Shown here: in pieces, positions 29,816-41,431 of the stretch | How the letters are laid out: the number at the start of each line of letters is the position of its first letter | Numbering within the stretch: the stretch's first letter is position 1 | DNA from: Mesostigma viride | Lineage: Eukaryota; Streptophyta; Mesostigmatophyceae; Mesostigmatales; Mesostigmataceae | Direction of reading: 5' to 3' | Length of the DNA: 64,000 nt | NCBI GenBank assembly: GCA_009746045.1 | Contig: RPFO01000065.1 | Location: 2,410,484 to 2,474,483, forward strand | Notes under the pieces: model-generated | The model's database searches: none | What the model was told of the DNA's origin: nothing | The model's input: only the letters and a program-made list of their open reading frames with translations | Position numbers and translations under genes: made by a program

Positions 29816-32800
29816 AGGGAGGGAGGGAGGGAGGGAGGAGGGAGGGAGGGAGGGGAGGGAGGGAGGGAGGGAGGGAGGGAGGGAGGGAGGGAGGGAGGGA
29901 GGGAGGGGAGGGAGGGAGGGAGGGAGGGAGGGAGGGAGGGAGGGAGGGAGGGAGGGAGGGAGGAGGGAGGGAGGGAGGGAGGGAGGGAGGGAGGGAGGGA
30001 GGGAGGGAGGGAGGGAGGGAGGGAGGGAGGAGGGAGGGAGGGAGGGAGAGGGAGGAGGGAGAGGGAGGGAGGGAGGGAGGGAGGGAGGAGGGAGGGAGGA
30101 GGGAGGAGGGAGGAGGGAGGGAGGGAGGGAGGGAGGAGGGAGGGAGGGAGGGAGGGAGGGAGGGAGGGAGGGAGGGAGGGAGGGAGGAGGGAGGGAGGAG
30201 GGAGGGAGGGAGGGAGGGAGGGAGGGAGGGAGGAGGGAGGGAGGGAGGGAGGGAGGGAGGGAGGGAGGGAGGGAGGGAGGGGAGGGAGGGAGGGAGGGAG
30301 GGAGGGAGGGAGGGAGGGAGGGAGGGAGGGAGGGAGCAAACAGTCCCGGTCGCCGGTGATGGCTTCTGTGAGGCATACAGTCAAGGCTAATTATATTGTT
30401 GACAAGCATGCCAACAGCCAAGCATACAACAGGGGTATGCTGAAGATGAGGCCCACATGCTGATGTCAGCAGAGACAGGGGAGGGTGCAGCACTGGGGCT
30501 TTGGACATTGGTAAGCAAGGGCCAAAGGCCTTGTGACAGGTGGCAGCAGTGAGCATGTATGCCGCACAAATCGCAGCTGATGGGGATAAAGTGGCAATGC
30601 TGGCGGCAAGGTGGTGAAGGCATGACTTTGAAGTGCGCAACTGCCAAAATCCAGCCAGGCGCTACAGTATTCCATGCGCTTGTCTTTGCAGCTGCAACAC
30701 TTGTGTTCCAAAACCAGCCATGCATGCTAAGCACAATCCATGGCAAACAGGATCGTGCTTTTGCATCTTGTATGGTACAAGGGTGCTGTCCTAGGGTGAC
30801 AAGAATACGGGAGACAAGGGTGTGGCAAGGAGGCCAGGGTGAGCGGAGGGATGGGGACAAAGGTGTGGAAGAATTTGACGCAAACTTTCAGATTCCCGTG
30901 GGTCCCCAACACTGTGGCTTTCGCGCTCCATGCTTCAAGGCTGTGAGCCGTAGCCACATGTGGCTTGGGGCAGACAACTCCCACCCCACCTGTACCATCG
31001 CCAGTGTGCTTCCCGTCCTCACCTCTCCTCCACCCCCGCCTTGGCGGCACGCGCATGCCAGCGCAACAGATTCCAAACCCCTGCTCAGCTTCATGGTGCA
31101 TGCCCCCCCCCCCCCCACCCCCCCCCCCCCTTTCATGTTGCAGTCCCCCACCCAACCCACCCACCCACCCACCTTGATGGTGCACTGTCCAACCCCACCC
31201 ACCCACCTTGATGGTGCCGTCGCTGGACGCGCTGATCACGCGCCCGCCGTCGCCCGTGTAAATCGCGCAGTTGACGAACGAGGAGTGGCCGCGGAACTCC
31301 TTGAGCATCTTGCCTGACTTGAGGCCGTGCACGCTGGGGGCAAGCGGAGGGGGTGAATGGGTGAAAGGGGTAGGGGGTAGGGGGGGGGTGGCAACATCGC
31401 ACGCATGGCAACAGCATCTTGCCCAACTTCAGGCCTTGAACGCTGGGGGTAGGGTGTGGGTGGGCATACAACCATACGCCACGATGTGCCAGCAACCTTG
31501 CTATTGGTCACCCAAGCAGCACGGTCTTGTGCCAGGGCACGCAGACGTGGCGCAGCTGCGCATGCCTGCCAGTGCCTTGTCCACTCGAATGCCTTGTCTG
31601 CTCTAATGCCTCGTGCCGTTCAAAAGAACCCAAACCCTTTTACCCCCAATTCAACAATGTGGCCCGATGAGCAGGTCAGCCAGCGCTTGCATGGGCGTGA
31701 CACACATCACCTGCTTGTGTCACCTTTGCATGACAGGTGTAATGTGCATGGGCAAGCGGCCATGAATGCCACCAATTGCGCCACTTTGTATAAAACGATG
31801 CACTTGGCGGTGCTTACCAAGACTGCGCATGCACATACCTGCGTAGGCGCAGCAGCTACGTACGGCGCGCAGCAGCTACATCCGACCCTTGTTCCCCAAG
31901 AGGCACCGTACTCCAAAACTGGCACCATAAACAGCACACAATCATGGACACACTCGCCATGGAGCAGGCGAAGCCAGCAAGCAATGCGAGCTGGCTGAGG
32001 GCGGCGCATGAGCCTCACCGTATGGTGGTGTCGAAGGAGGCAGATAACAGCTGGCTCCCGTCCCAGGAGAAGGAGAGCGACGTCACGCCCTGCGCGTGCG
32101 CCTTCTCCACTTTGCGCAGGCACTGGCCCGTGCGCAGCCGCCAGACCTGAAGGGGGGCCATCAGGCGCTCGCCAGCATTAGGGGGGCGGGAGCAGGGCAG
32201 GAGCGAGGAAGGTGGCATGCCAAAAGTGCGTTCCACGTGTGGGTTACGTGGTAGGGCAGATATGAGCCCACGAGGGCAGTCAAGTGGACAAGAGAGATCT
32301 GCTGACGTAGAGACCAACCAATCGAGCGCCGTGCCAATCATTGTTTATATTAACCCTCCCCCCTTCAACGTTAATCTTGGTGGAATCATCCAGGTTCTCA
32401 TTCCCCTCCCCCCCCCCCCCACATTGCCAATCTCGACCAGTCCACCAACGCCCCACCTTGCCCTTTTTGGCATCATTCACATTGTCATTGTCAACCCCCC
32501 TTGTTCTCACCTTGATCTTGCCGTCCTGGGAACCGGACGCGACCATCTCGCTGTCGCGGCTGAAGGCAAGGCTCAGCACCGAGTCCTCGTGCATCATGAA
32601 CTTATCCTGCAGACGGTGGGGGGGAGGGGCAGAGGTGTAGGCAGGCAACACATGCAGGCACAATGAGGCATAAGGCGATGAGGCGGGACAGGGCCTAGCG
32701 CATTGTCCAGCGAACAGATGGTCTAGAAAGGAATGAGCGCCGATGGACAAACGCAGACGTGAGGATAACCACGCCCAACATGGGGGATCTGCGCGCCTGA

Positions 32801-35800
32801 TGGGCAGGCAGGATGGCAGCAATGGGAGCGAACGATACGTGAGAAAACGAATGTGGCACACGGAGCATGTGCATGTCATACAGTGTGGAGTGGGTCCCCC
32901 GTGATGACGTTCAAGGGGCGCCAAAACCAGAGATGGGGAGTGCCTCGTGAGACATAGGTACACAGCGAACAGACCGGCAATCAACAGGGAAACAACCAAC
33001 AAGTAAGCAATTAATAGATATACGACAATGGATGGGTAAACAAGTAAGCCGTAAAGAGCAAACATGCAGATGGGGCAACTGTGGCATCAAGGGGGGGGGG
33101 GCATATTTCACATAAGCACGACCCCCATCCAATTTCCTTCTCTTTCCTGCAGGTGGGTACGTTGGGGCCCACTGGCCCTGTCTGCTGCAGCCCTAGCGCC
33201 ATGCCAGATGCTTCTGTGGATTATTGGCACTCCGCCGGGCATGACAGTAGGAACACGAGCAAAGGATGGCAGAGAGCTCAACTTTTTCGGAAGAATGGGT
33301 CATAATGCGCAGCCCCCTTTGAGCGGCAGGCATCAATCTCACACAAATTCTGCTGGCACACAAACATGCACACAGACGCACACAGACACGCTCACCCGCC
33401 CGCACTATCCGCCCATCCGCCCCCTTTGAGCGGCAGGCATCAATCTCACACAAATTCTGCTGGCACACAAACATGCACACAGACGCACACAGACAAGCTC
33501 ACCCGCCCGCACTATCCGCCCGCCCGCCCGCCCGCCCGCCTGCCCGCCCACCCGCCCGCCCGCCCGCACACGCACTCATACACACTCGCACATGTCCACG
33601 CATGGATGACCCCGCTTTACCTCGGCCTGGAATGGCAGGTCCTTGCGCAGCTTGCCCGTGAGGAAGTCCCACACCTTTCGTCGCACACCACACGGCCGGA
33701 AGGGAAGAGACAGCGTGGCAAGGAGCGTCCAATACATGTCAGGCGTCCCAACATGTGTGAGGGGGGTGTCCTACAGGGTCATGCGCAAGGTACCCACAGC
33801 AGCACCTACAGCGTTGCACCAGATGCTCTCCCTACAACGCTATGCCCATTAGCCACAACCCCCAAACTATTACTGGCACCCGTGTTCACGTTCGACTGCT
33901 ATGACTACAGGCTGCTTCTCGCGTAATGCCACCTCTAAACCGCCTTGTCATGCCCGCCGCATGGGACCTTACCACTTTCACTCGTGTGACTCCACGGTTG
34001 GTGCCTACGGTGCCTTGGGTGACGGGAACAGGAATAAACGCACAATGGCAACCATGCGGTGTGCTTTGCCAGGCCAAAAAGATATGGAAATTTGTCGAGT
34101 TTTTCCCCGCAGACCTGCCATGACCACCTCCGTCCTTAGACCACACTGCCTATGGGCGGCTGCACAAGGCTGCACAGGCCATGCACGCACCAGGCTCGCT
34201 GTTCTGACGTTATTCTGGCACTGATCTATTGCTTAGTGAGTGATCACCTGGGGGCTGCTGACACAACGCCATGCCAGGCTGCACCCCATGCAACTGCACC
34301 ACGATGCAGTAACTGTATGGACTTCCAAAGTGACACCAGAGGGAATAATGATGGGTGGTAATGATGCGGGATAAAAAAAGGAAAGGCAACGAGTCAACGA
34401 CGTCGCCTCACTGACACCAACAAGGAACGGTCATGGATGGCCAAGCAAGGGGAGCTGCTTAGATTACGGACACAAACTGGGCACAGATGCATGGCCCAAC
34501 GGGCATTCTTGCCCACCTCCACAAAGCCGTCCACGGAGCCGGTCACCAGGAACTGGCCATCGTTCGAGAAGCGGGCCACCTCGGGGTGGCTCTTCTTGCC
34601 AAACTGGTTAGAAGTCCCAGGTGGCGGCGAAGGTGGTGCAACAGGGGATGGCGAAGGGTGGTCGCGACAGGTGAGGTTGGGAAAGGGTACGCGTGGACAG
34701 GTGAGCACGGGGAAGTGTGGTTGGGAAAGGTCAGGGGTATGGTCGCTGACAGGGCATCCATACCGAGAAAGAGTGCGCACTGATGTCAGCCGCATTGCAC
34801 CATTCTGGACGAAACAAGCGAAAAAGCACAGACACACGCATGTAACCAACATGCAGCCGATGCAACTCCAACCCCTGCCCGCTGAAACTGCAGTTACCAG
34901 ATATTTTGTTCTACAATCTAGAACCTGCACTCCGGCACCTCCTCTCTTGGCACAGCCACCCTTGACGACATGCCTCCTATCTTTGAGAATGGTGTGAGGA
35001 CGGCACAAGAAAGGCAGGGCAGGAAGCATGCACAGGGTGTGTCAAATGCATCAGGGGGCAAAAGCCAATTGTGCCACATTGTAGGAGAAGATGTGCGGCC
35101 CGCCCGCCACCCAGGCCCCGCCCTTGCCCCCCCCCCTTCCCCTACAACTCCCCCCCCTTGACCCCGCCCCCCCCCCCCCTAGTGCCAACGCCAAGGGTGC
35201 TGGCGACGCCTTTGTGCCGCAGATAGGGAAGAGGAAAACCTTGGGGGTATGCCTTACCCCTCCTACAGCAGATGCCCCAGCGGCTTCTGCCCCCTACACT
35301 AGTACAGCTGACCCGCTCCCCCCCACACACCTTGATGGAATGCGCCCCCCATGTTGCCCCCACCTTGAGGGTGTGTGCAACACCTCATACAGCTGGCAGA
35401 TGCCCTGGTGGCTTCTGGCCCCCACATTCGTGCCGCTGACCCTCCCCCCTTCCTCACCTTGATCGTGTGCGCCAGCTGCGTCGGGTTGATCTCCTCCTCA
35501 TCGCGCTTCATGGGGGCCGCGCCGCGGAAGAGGTCAAACTGGGTGCCGGGGGGGAGCATGCCTGCAGCCGCACAAAGGCAGGGCGGGCAGGTGGCAGACA
35601 GGCGCAGTCAGACCAGAAATCCCCATCATTCCACCATTCCCCCCCGTTTCTTACAATGCCTGAAGCCAGCAGGCGGCATGACGGAAAAGGCACAGACCAA
35701 AAACAAAAAAGTAGAAAAGCCCAGGTAATGAGGTCGCTACCTCCATGGTTGCAGCGATGGTGGCGGACAATCGACGGCCATGGTCCAGCGGTGCGGGCAT

Positions 35801-38800
35801 CAGCAGTGGCACGGGACACGGAGCAAGAGAGGCATGCAAGAAGCCACATGCTGGATACGGCACGTGCCGTTTGTCCATGGTGTGCCATGCTGAAGGGGGG
35901 GGGGGGGGCACCTCGCCAAGTTATCTCATCTGGCGGCGGGTGGGAGGATGGCCAGCCGCCAGAACTAGAGAGCTGCCTGCATTTGAGAAAAAAAAAAAAG
36001 AACAGCCTCTGACGTGCAAGTGGCACAGTGGCACGGTTAACTAGGTTTTAAGATGCGCCATGGTTGACAAATGCAACATCTCGCAAACTTCTGCACCATC
36101 ATCCCCACACAAGGTGGCACGATGTGCTGTCGACCCAACTTTGCCCAAACATCCACCAGTCCATGCTGGTCGTTTCTCCGACTCTCCGATTCTCCGGCTC
36201 TCCCACTGACTGTCAAGCTAGAGGACTCTCTCGGCAAGGCCACTGCGGGTGCTCGCTTGCAAGGCTAGATGCTAGCAGTCACCCCAAGTCCACACACAGG
36301 AGCAGGTGCCATGACATGCCGCCACCAGATCCAAGCGCACGCTCTCGTCCTGGTCCCGCGGGTGCCATCCGTTAGCGCGCTAGTTTAACGCGGTCGTGCT
36401 CCTTATCCCCCGCTGCGCTCACCCTGGTGCTGCTGCCACTTCAACGCTTGCCCGATGAGCGCCATGAGGCGCGAGGGGGGGACCACGGTAACCTCGTTTG
36501 CCAGCGCTGGTGGGGGCGCACGGGGACGATGATGGTGGGAGGGGAGGGGGCACACGAATGGTGGGAGAAGGGGAGAACACGGACATGGTTGGAGGAGATC
36601 GGGGGACAGGGCGACCTCTGTCCATAACATGTACATGGGAGGGCGCATGTGGGGACGTGCGTGGGGCCGTATGCGGGGGGTTGGCGTGAAAAGGCAAGTC
36701 TGTGGGGCGGAAAACATGCAAGACGGGACCTGCCCCCATGCGACATCTGGTTCCATCTTCCATGGGGGACAGAAGAGAACGATCACAGACAGATTTATTA
36801 CTCCCTGCCACGGGATCCATCTCCACTCAGCACCTACCTGAGCAAAGGTCATCAGGCCCCCAAAGATATGTAGAAGAGCTCAACACCCATCGAACACCCA
36901 GCTAAACTCCCTTCATTTACCAGGCATTGGACAGGGCAAGCTACCAGTGGTGCCCCGTATTTGGCACGCGCCACATTGCATGCGAAAAAGACACACGAAG
37001 CGGCCCACTTAGGAATGCTGCACCTCAAACAAACAGCAAGTAAACACAAAACGAGACTCCAAGGGCTGACAAGTGGGCCAGTGACCTCACCTTGTGCGAT
37101 CTGGGCCCTCCGCTTGTCTTTGGACGAGTCGCCGTACGCCTGCCAAGGACCACAGACAGGGACCGCGCACAAGTGGGCAGGCGGTAGGGGAATAATGAGT
37201 CGAGGGAAGGGGCAACCTTGTGCATCCCCTAGGCAGGCCAGCACGACGAGCGACCTGTGGGCTCACACAAGCATGCATGGCCAGCGGTCAGCTCTACGTG
37301 TAAGTGGTTCCAACGAGACTCAGTGGCCACATAGAGGCATGGTTGTGGGGAGCCTTGAGCGATCCACCTGACCATGGTTGTGGGGAGCCTAGAGCAATCA
37401 ACCTGGCCAAGGACGCAATCTGCACCCGCTCGCACCCAAAGAGAACGCGCTGCACCCAAAGGCCCGGCTGACCACAAGTAGAAAAAAACAAGCCTGCCCT
37501 TTGCGCGTGAAAGGCGAACTTCTAACACATGTCATGCAGGAAACGCCGCCCCATGGGATGCGCTGCTGTTGACACGCAGGGAAGGTAAGCAGGGCCTTAC
37601 AATTATCTTACGGAAGATAAGAGGGACCCCCCGACCATCGTACGGAAGGAAAGCAGGACGCAACAATTATGGTACAAAGGTTCCGGTAGGCGGGACGCAA
37701 CAATTATCTGACAGCGGTAAGCGGGACTCAACCATTCTCTTACGGAAGGTAAGAGGGACCCCAAAATTATCGTACAATTGAAAAAGTGCAAGTGGCCTGG
37801 TGCGGGCGAGCGTGCGCAGCCCCGCAGCAAGGCGACGCCGTGGTGTGACATCGCAAGACTGTCAGCCACCGCCGCCGCGACAGCAGCTGAGACGAGAAGC
37901 CTATTATCCAAGTAGGGTGCCAGACAAGCCCTTGTGGGTGCGACAGCTGGTGTGTGTGCCGCGACGACCTCGTGATATGCGGTGACATCCGACAGGTTAA
38001 AGCATCACTGCGCGGCCGTCAAGCACATGCCGTGCGGACATGGGCACGCGTAGCTGGCATCGTGCGCCTGTCGTGCAGGTGTGGCATGGCTGTCGCACTG
38101 CCGCTAGGGGCGTGGCTGCGCATGACCTTAACACCAATATGGCATTGCTAGCACAGACATAGCGGCGCTGTCGGCCACACCATCTCGCAGTGGTCAAGGA
38201 AGGGTTGCACCAGCAGCTATCACGCAGATATCCACGAGACAACAAGATAAATATCCACAAGGCAACAAGATAAATATCCACGAGGCAACAAGATAAATAT
38301 CCACGAGACAACGCGCGCAGGCCTGAGACCTAGAATACACGTAGCTCCATCATACGACCATGCCGCATGCCCCCACCTATCTATCACACGACCACGTAGC
38401 ATGCCCCCACCTCGCGATGGTCGAAGAAGGAGCGCGAGAGCAGCGTCTCCAGCCGCTTGTATCGCTCCGGGTTGTCCTCCTTCATCAGCAGCATGGCCTG
38501 CGTGTGGCGCAGAAAGGAGCGCGCCGTGTCCAGCTCGCGCAGCTCCACCATCTCCAGAACGATCTGGGTGGGTGGGTTCAAGTGTGTGATCGTGGGTATA
38601 GTGGATACAGTATCTTTCTGCGGTTAGTGCACAATAGTGTGTGCGCGTGTTTTGTTTATGTGCTCGTATGTGTAGTGTGTCTGTCATGTGTGCGCATGCG
38701 TGTGTGCATAGGTGTGTGTGGGTGTGGGTGGGTGGGTGGGTGGGTGCGGATGAACGGTGGGGCTACAGTAGGGGTGGGGGGGGGATGGGAGGGGAACAGG

Positions 38801-40155
38801 GGGGGAGATGTATAGGGTATGGAGGGGGCAGGGAAGGGTAGAAGGGGCAGGGGCCAGGGGAAACGAAGAAAGAAGGGCGCAGGAGGGAGGGTGGCATCCT
38901 GCCATCGAACGAACAATGACATGGCAAGGCAGCAGAGGTCGCCGCATCTCGCTAGCCTGCCTGATAATGGCAGCTGAGCGTAATGCCTCCAGACGCTGAG
39001 GATGCAAGGCCTCAGGTGGGGCGGGTGTAGATGGCAAATGGTGTAGATGGCAAACGAATGCTCGCCTGGTCGAGCAGTGGTCATTGCCACAGAGCGACTG
39101 AATGTCGGCTGGAGGGGATGCGGCGCATGCCGTATGAAACGTTTTGAAGCAAATGCCATGCACAGATTACATGCTGGCTGTCTGCGCCTACATGGCAACA
39201 GTCATTCCTCAATGGCTTTCGACTCATGGGCATCGCCTGGGGCTTCAAGGGGCAAAACTACGTGCGTGCATGGGGCACAGGCGAGCATAGCAGCACAGGA
39301 CGCAAAGCAGTGTTTGGTGCCATTGTTTGGTTGGTTGTGCGCCACACAACCAACCATGCCACATGCCTCATGCTAGCATCCCACATACCTCATGCTCGCG
39401 TCCCACACGGTTCAGCCGGCACGCTCCCAGAGAAAAAAAACGTGCTTCCTGCCATTCCCACGATTACGCACTCACGTGCCCAACAGCGGTGCTTGTCTGC
39501 TACGATCATTTTAACATCAATCTGGGGACGGACCGCACACGCTGCCAAAGGCGTGAGCGCAAGCGACAATAGCCATGCTAGCGGCTAGAGCAAAAGACAG
39601 CGTCTACCTGTTCGTACAGGTCCTCCAGCTTTCTTTTGGGCAGTTTGAGCTGCGACACGACGGGCAGCACGGCATCCCACCGCCCATGGTTGATGTCGTA
39701 GGTGAAGGACTCGATGCCCTCGACGGTGTTCAACGACACTTGACATTCTTCCTGCAACATCGGCAGAAATCATAGATAAAATCGCAACTTCCTGTCAGGA
39801 TGATTTGATCGACATGCCAACAAACTGGAATAGCAATGGGAAATCACAACGGGAGGTGCAGGTGTAGATTGATACTCACCTGCAACGTGTGAAACGTCTG
39901 TTGTAAGGAGTTCTCCTTGCAAAATTGCAGGATGATTTTGATGACGCTGCAATGAAAAAGTAGCAAATCCAGCACGTCCGAGCAGGATTGCAATGGCGAA
40001 ATACGCGCGAAACCTGTCAATAAGATGGCAGCAGAGAACTGAGTACCATGACAAATCGTCAGGAATGCCGAGGCGCAGGCAGTGAAAGACCACGTAACTC
40101 AGCAGTAAATCATACAGTGCACTTACTCCCTGGCCTCAATTTCAAGCTGCGCCAT
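24944..40155 (-). CDS. SMU1: SMU1: LisH/CTLH and WD40-repeat spliceosome factor, 17 exons, complete
   Basis: Coding exons on the minus strand: 40127-40155, 39880-39946, 39608-39751, 38411-38563, 37091-37139, 36423-36506, 35458-35561, 34517-34603, 33621-33674, 32511-32606, 32019-32146, 31207-31333, 29625-29684, 28523-28630, 27791-27891, 26738-26789, 24944-25042. They sum to 1,542 nt, 513 codons plus TGA, the length of human SMU1; every junction is GT-AG and keeps phase. The N-terminal LisH/CTLH half has [15 protein letters not shown] and [11 protein letters not shown]. The linker has [22 protein letters not shown] repeats run from about residue 211, with [28 protein letters not shown] and [11 protein letters not shown], ending TYSEDG and a C-terminal KLWKP. 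SMU1 pairs with RED/IK in the B complex and affects splice-site choice. Introns total about 13.7 kb and are full of repeats. Identification is secure. Confidence 0.97.
26080..26195. repeat. Tandem duplication in the last SMU1 intron
   Basis: Two diverged copies of about 70 bp, each with GAAGCGGGTTATTGCT followed by GCCCCAA-CAAAAA. They lie between the last two coding exons. Confidence 0.6.
26895..26955 (+). repeat. Fragment of the LINE 3' family in SMU1 intron 15
   Basis: ATATCAACGAGACAACCAGC followed by a GGCCAGAAATC block matches, in reverse complement, the 3' regions at 47,140-47,298 and 49,561-49,727. It is a short 5'- or 3'-truncated insertion. Confidence 0.5.
29697..30336 (+). repeat. 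G24-(GA)n-(GGGA)n compound microsatellite forming an intronic pyrimidine tract
   Basis: A run of about 24 G, then about 44 GA units (29,721-29,808), then some 530 bp of GGGA/GGA repeats. In the SMU1 transcript (minus strand) it reads (TCCC)n, (TC)n, C24, then 12 nt to the AG of exon 13 (29,684). The polypyrimidine tract of that 3' splice site is therefore the microsatellite itself. Confidence 0.95.
31170..31452 (-). repeat. Diverged duplicates of both ends of SMU1 exon 12
   Basis: The acceptor side of exon 12 (31,304-31,345) is repeated at 31,413-31,450 ([10 protein letters not shown] versus [10 protein letters not shown], both preceded by CCCAG). The donor side (CACCATCAAG then GTGGGT at 31,200-31,216) is repeated at about 31,167-31,184. 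The true exon is the one that keeps phase and the WD40 sequence. Confidence 0.7.
33313..33526. repeat. 107-bp tandem duplication plus (CCCG)n in SMU1 intron 9
   Basis: Two near-identical units (33,313-33,419 and 33,420-about 33,526), each starting CCCCCTTTGAGCGGCAGG, are followed by a CCCG-type tract to about 33,567. Confidence 0.9.
35265..35460 (-). repeat. Duplications carrying donor-like sequence next to SMU1 exon 7
   Basis: GCAGATGCCCCAGCGGCTTC (about 35,270) is repeated as GCAGATGCCCTGGTGGCTTC (about 35,396). CACCTTGAT / CACCTTGAG donor-like blocks occur at about 35,329 and 35,360 as well as at the true donor (35,452-35,460). Confidence 0.6.
37575..37790. repeat. Diverged minisatellite in SMU1 intron 4
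   Basis: Five or so imperfect copies of a unit of about 40 bp around GGTAAGCGGGAC..CAACAATTAT, with TTACGGAAG between copies. Confidence 0.7.
38226..38315. repeat. About 24-bp minisatellite in SMU1 intron 3-4 region
   Basis: Four copies of ATATCCACGAGGCAACAAGATAA with single-base differences (GAGACA, AAGGCA, GAGGCA). It lies in the intron between the exons at 38,411 and 37,139. Confidence 0.85.
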
Positions 40156-41431
40156 TTCGTCGTTTCAATAACTTCAGTTACTTAGAAAGTTCCCAGTGAG
40201 AACCTCATTCACTCATTCATCGCGGCCGCATAGCAGAGAGTGTGTTACGCATATAATGGCTTGCCTTGTGCACACTTTTCCTCCATCGGCCGTCGCTACC
40301 ACCACTACTGTTAATTCGGTTGATACAGGCCTCCGGCGATGTTCTTTTATGTACCAATGGCTTTATTCTGCTACGATATATGCCAGGAACGATAGACAAA
40401 CAAAATTATATGAACTCGCCAAGTCGCCATGATTTACCGGCTTACTGATACCTAGTTGCAAACTTGCCATTGCAGTTTCGTTGCCAGCATTACGACGCTC
40501 TCTTGTAATAATTAGAGATAATTGAAAGGTAGATACTAGAATAACTAGATAGTCGTTCTATTATAATAAACTGGTTTGCCAACCTATCTGGAGTAGATCT
40601 TGTATCTTCCTAGCTGGCAGCTGCCCATGTGCGGCGTGGGCAACAACAACACGCTGTGCGAATGCCAGTAGCAGAGTTTGGTCAAATAACCGCTGCCTTG
40701 GTCCGTAAAATTGCACCGTGCTGCGCTATCAATAACCGTGTTATTTATTACATTGTACCGTGCCAGTGTCGGTGCAGGGTCGGTAATAAAGCAAAATTAA
40801 TATTTAATGGAGACGAAAAAAGAAAAAGCCTTACGAGGAAGCGTATTCCTATTAAATAAGACAGCTAAGAATCCTTTATGTTCTTCTTACAGTATTTCTT
40901 TTTTCGCTTTTTTCGCTTGAAGCGTAGCAACTTCCAATCACGGCTACTGTGTGCACAACGGGTCGAATTGTCACGTTCCCGCGAAGCTCTTCTGGCCTGC
41001 ATACCATGCTGATTCCAGTTTGATGGCAATCCCTCTCCGGACAGGCGCGCATGTATCTGCGATGTAAACTGTGCTCTTCAAGTTGGCGTGCTTCTATCTA
41101 GCGTCCACATCAGAAACAGCAGGCCTGCGGGTCGATCATGTTTAGAAGACACCGCCAAGAGCTTTGTGTTGGGCGCACAAGTACGCTTACGCAATGGTTC
41201 AATCACAAAATTTCGGGGAATGGCTCGCAGAATTTGGCACATCGACGATCGCGTTGCCATTCATTCCTGGCAGTATGTAATTCCTTGATTTTTCCAGGGT
41301 TGATTAACCAGAAAGCCTCTTTCCGAGCTAGTAATCCAGGGAACTCTATGGGCGTCTTGAAGCACTGCTGGCATTTCCCTTTCCAGTCCAATGCTCGAGT
41401 TCGAGTTATGCGTGCCAGCATAATGTCATAA
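40156..41431. promoter_or_regulatory. Divergent intergenic region between SMU1 and the next gene
   Basis: The SMU1 ATG (40,155, minus) and the ATG at 41,432 (plus) face away from each other with 1.28 kb between. The stretch at 40,490-40,600 is distinctly A/T rich (TAATAATTAGAGATAATTG...). No microsatellite, transposon or convincing reading frame occupies it. It should contain both promoters; I cannot mark individual elements. Confidence 0.5.

Noticed and set aside
31411-31452. A true extra SMU1 exon
   Set aside because: It repeats part of exon 12 with changes, and the true exon 12 alone keeps both junction phases and the WD40 sequence.
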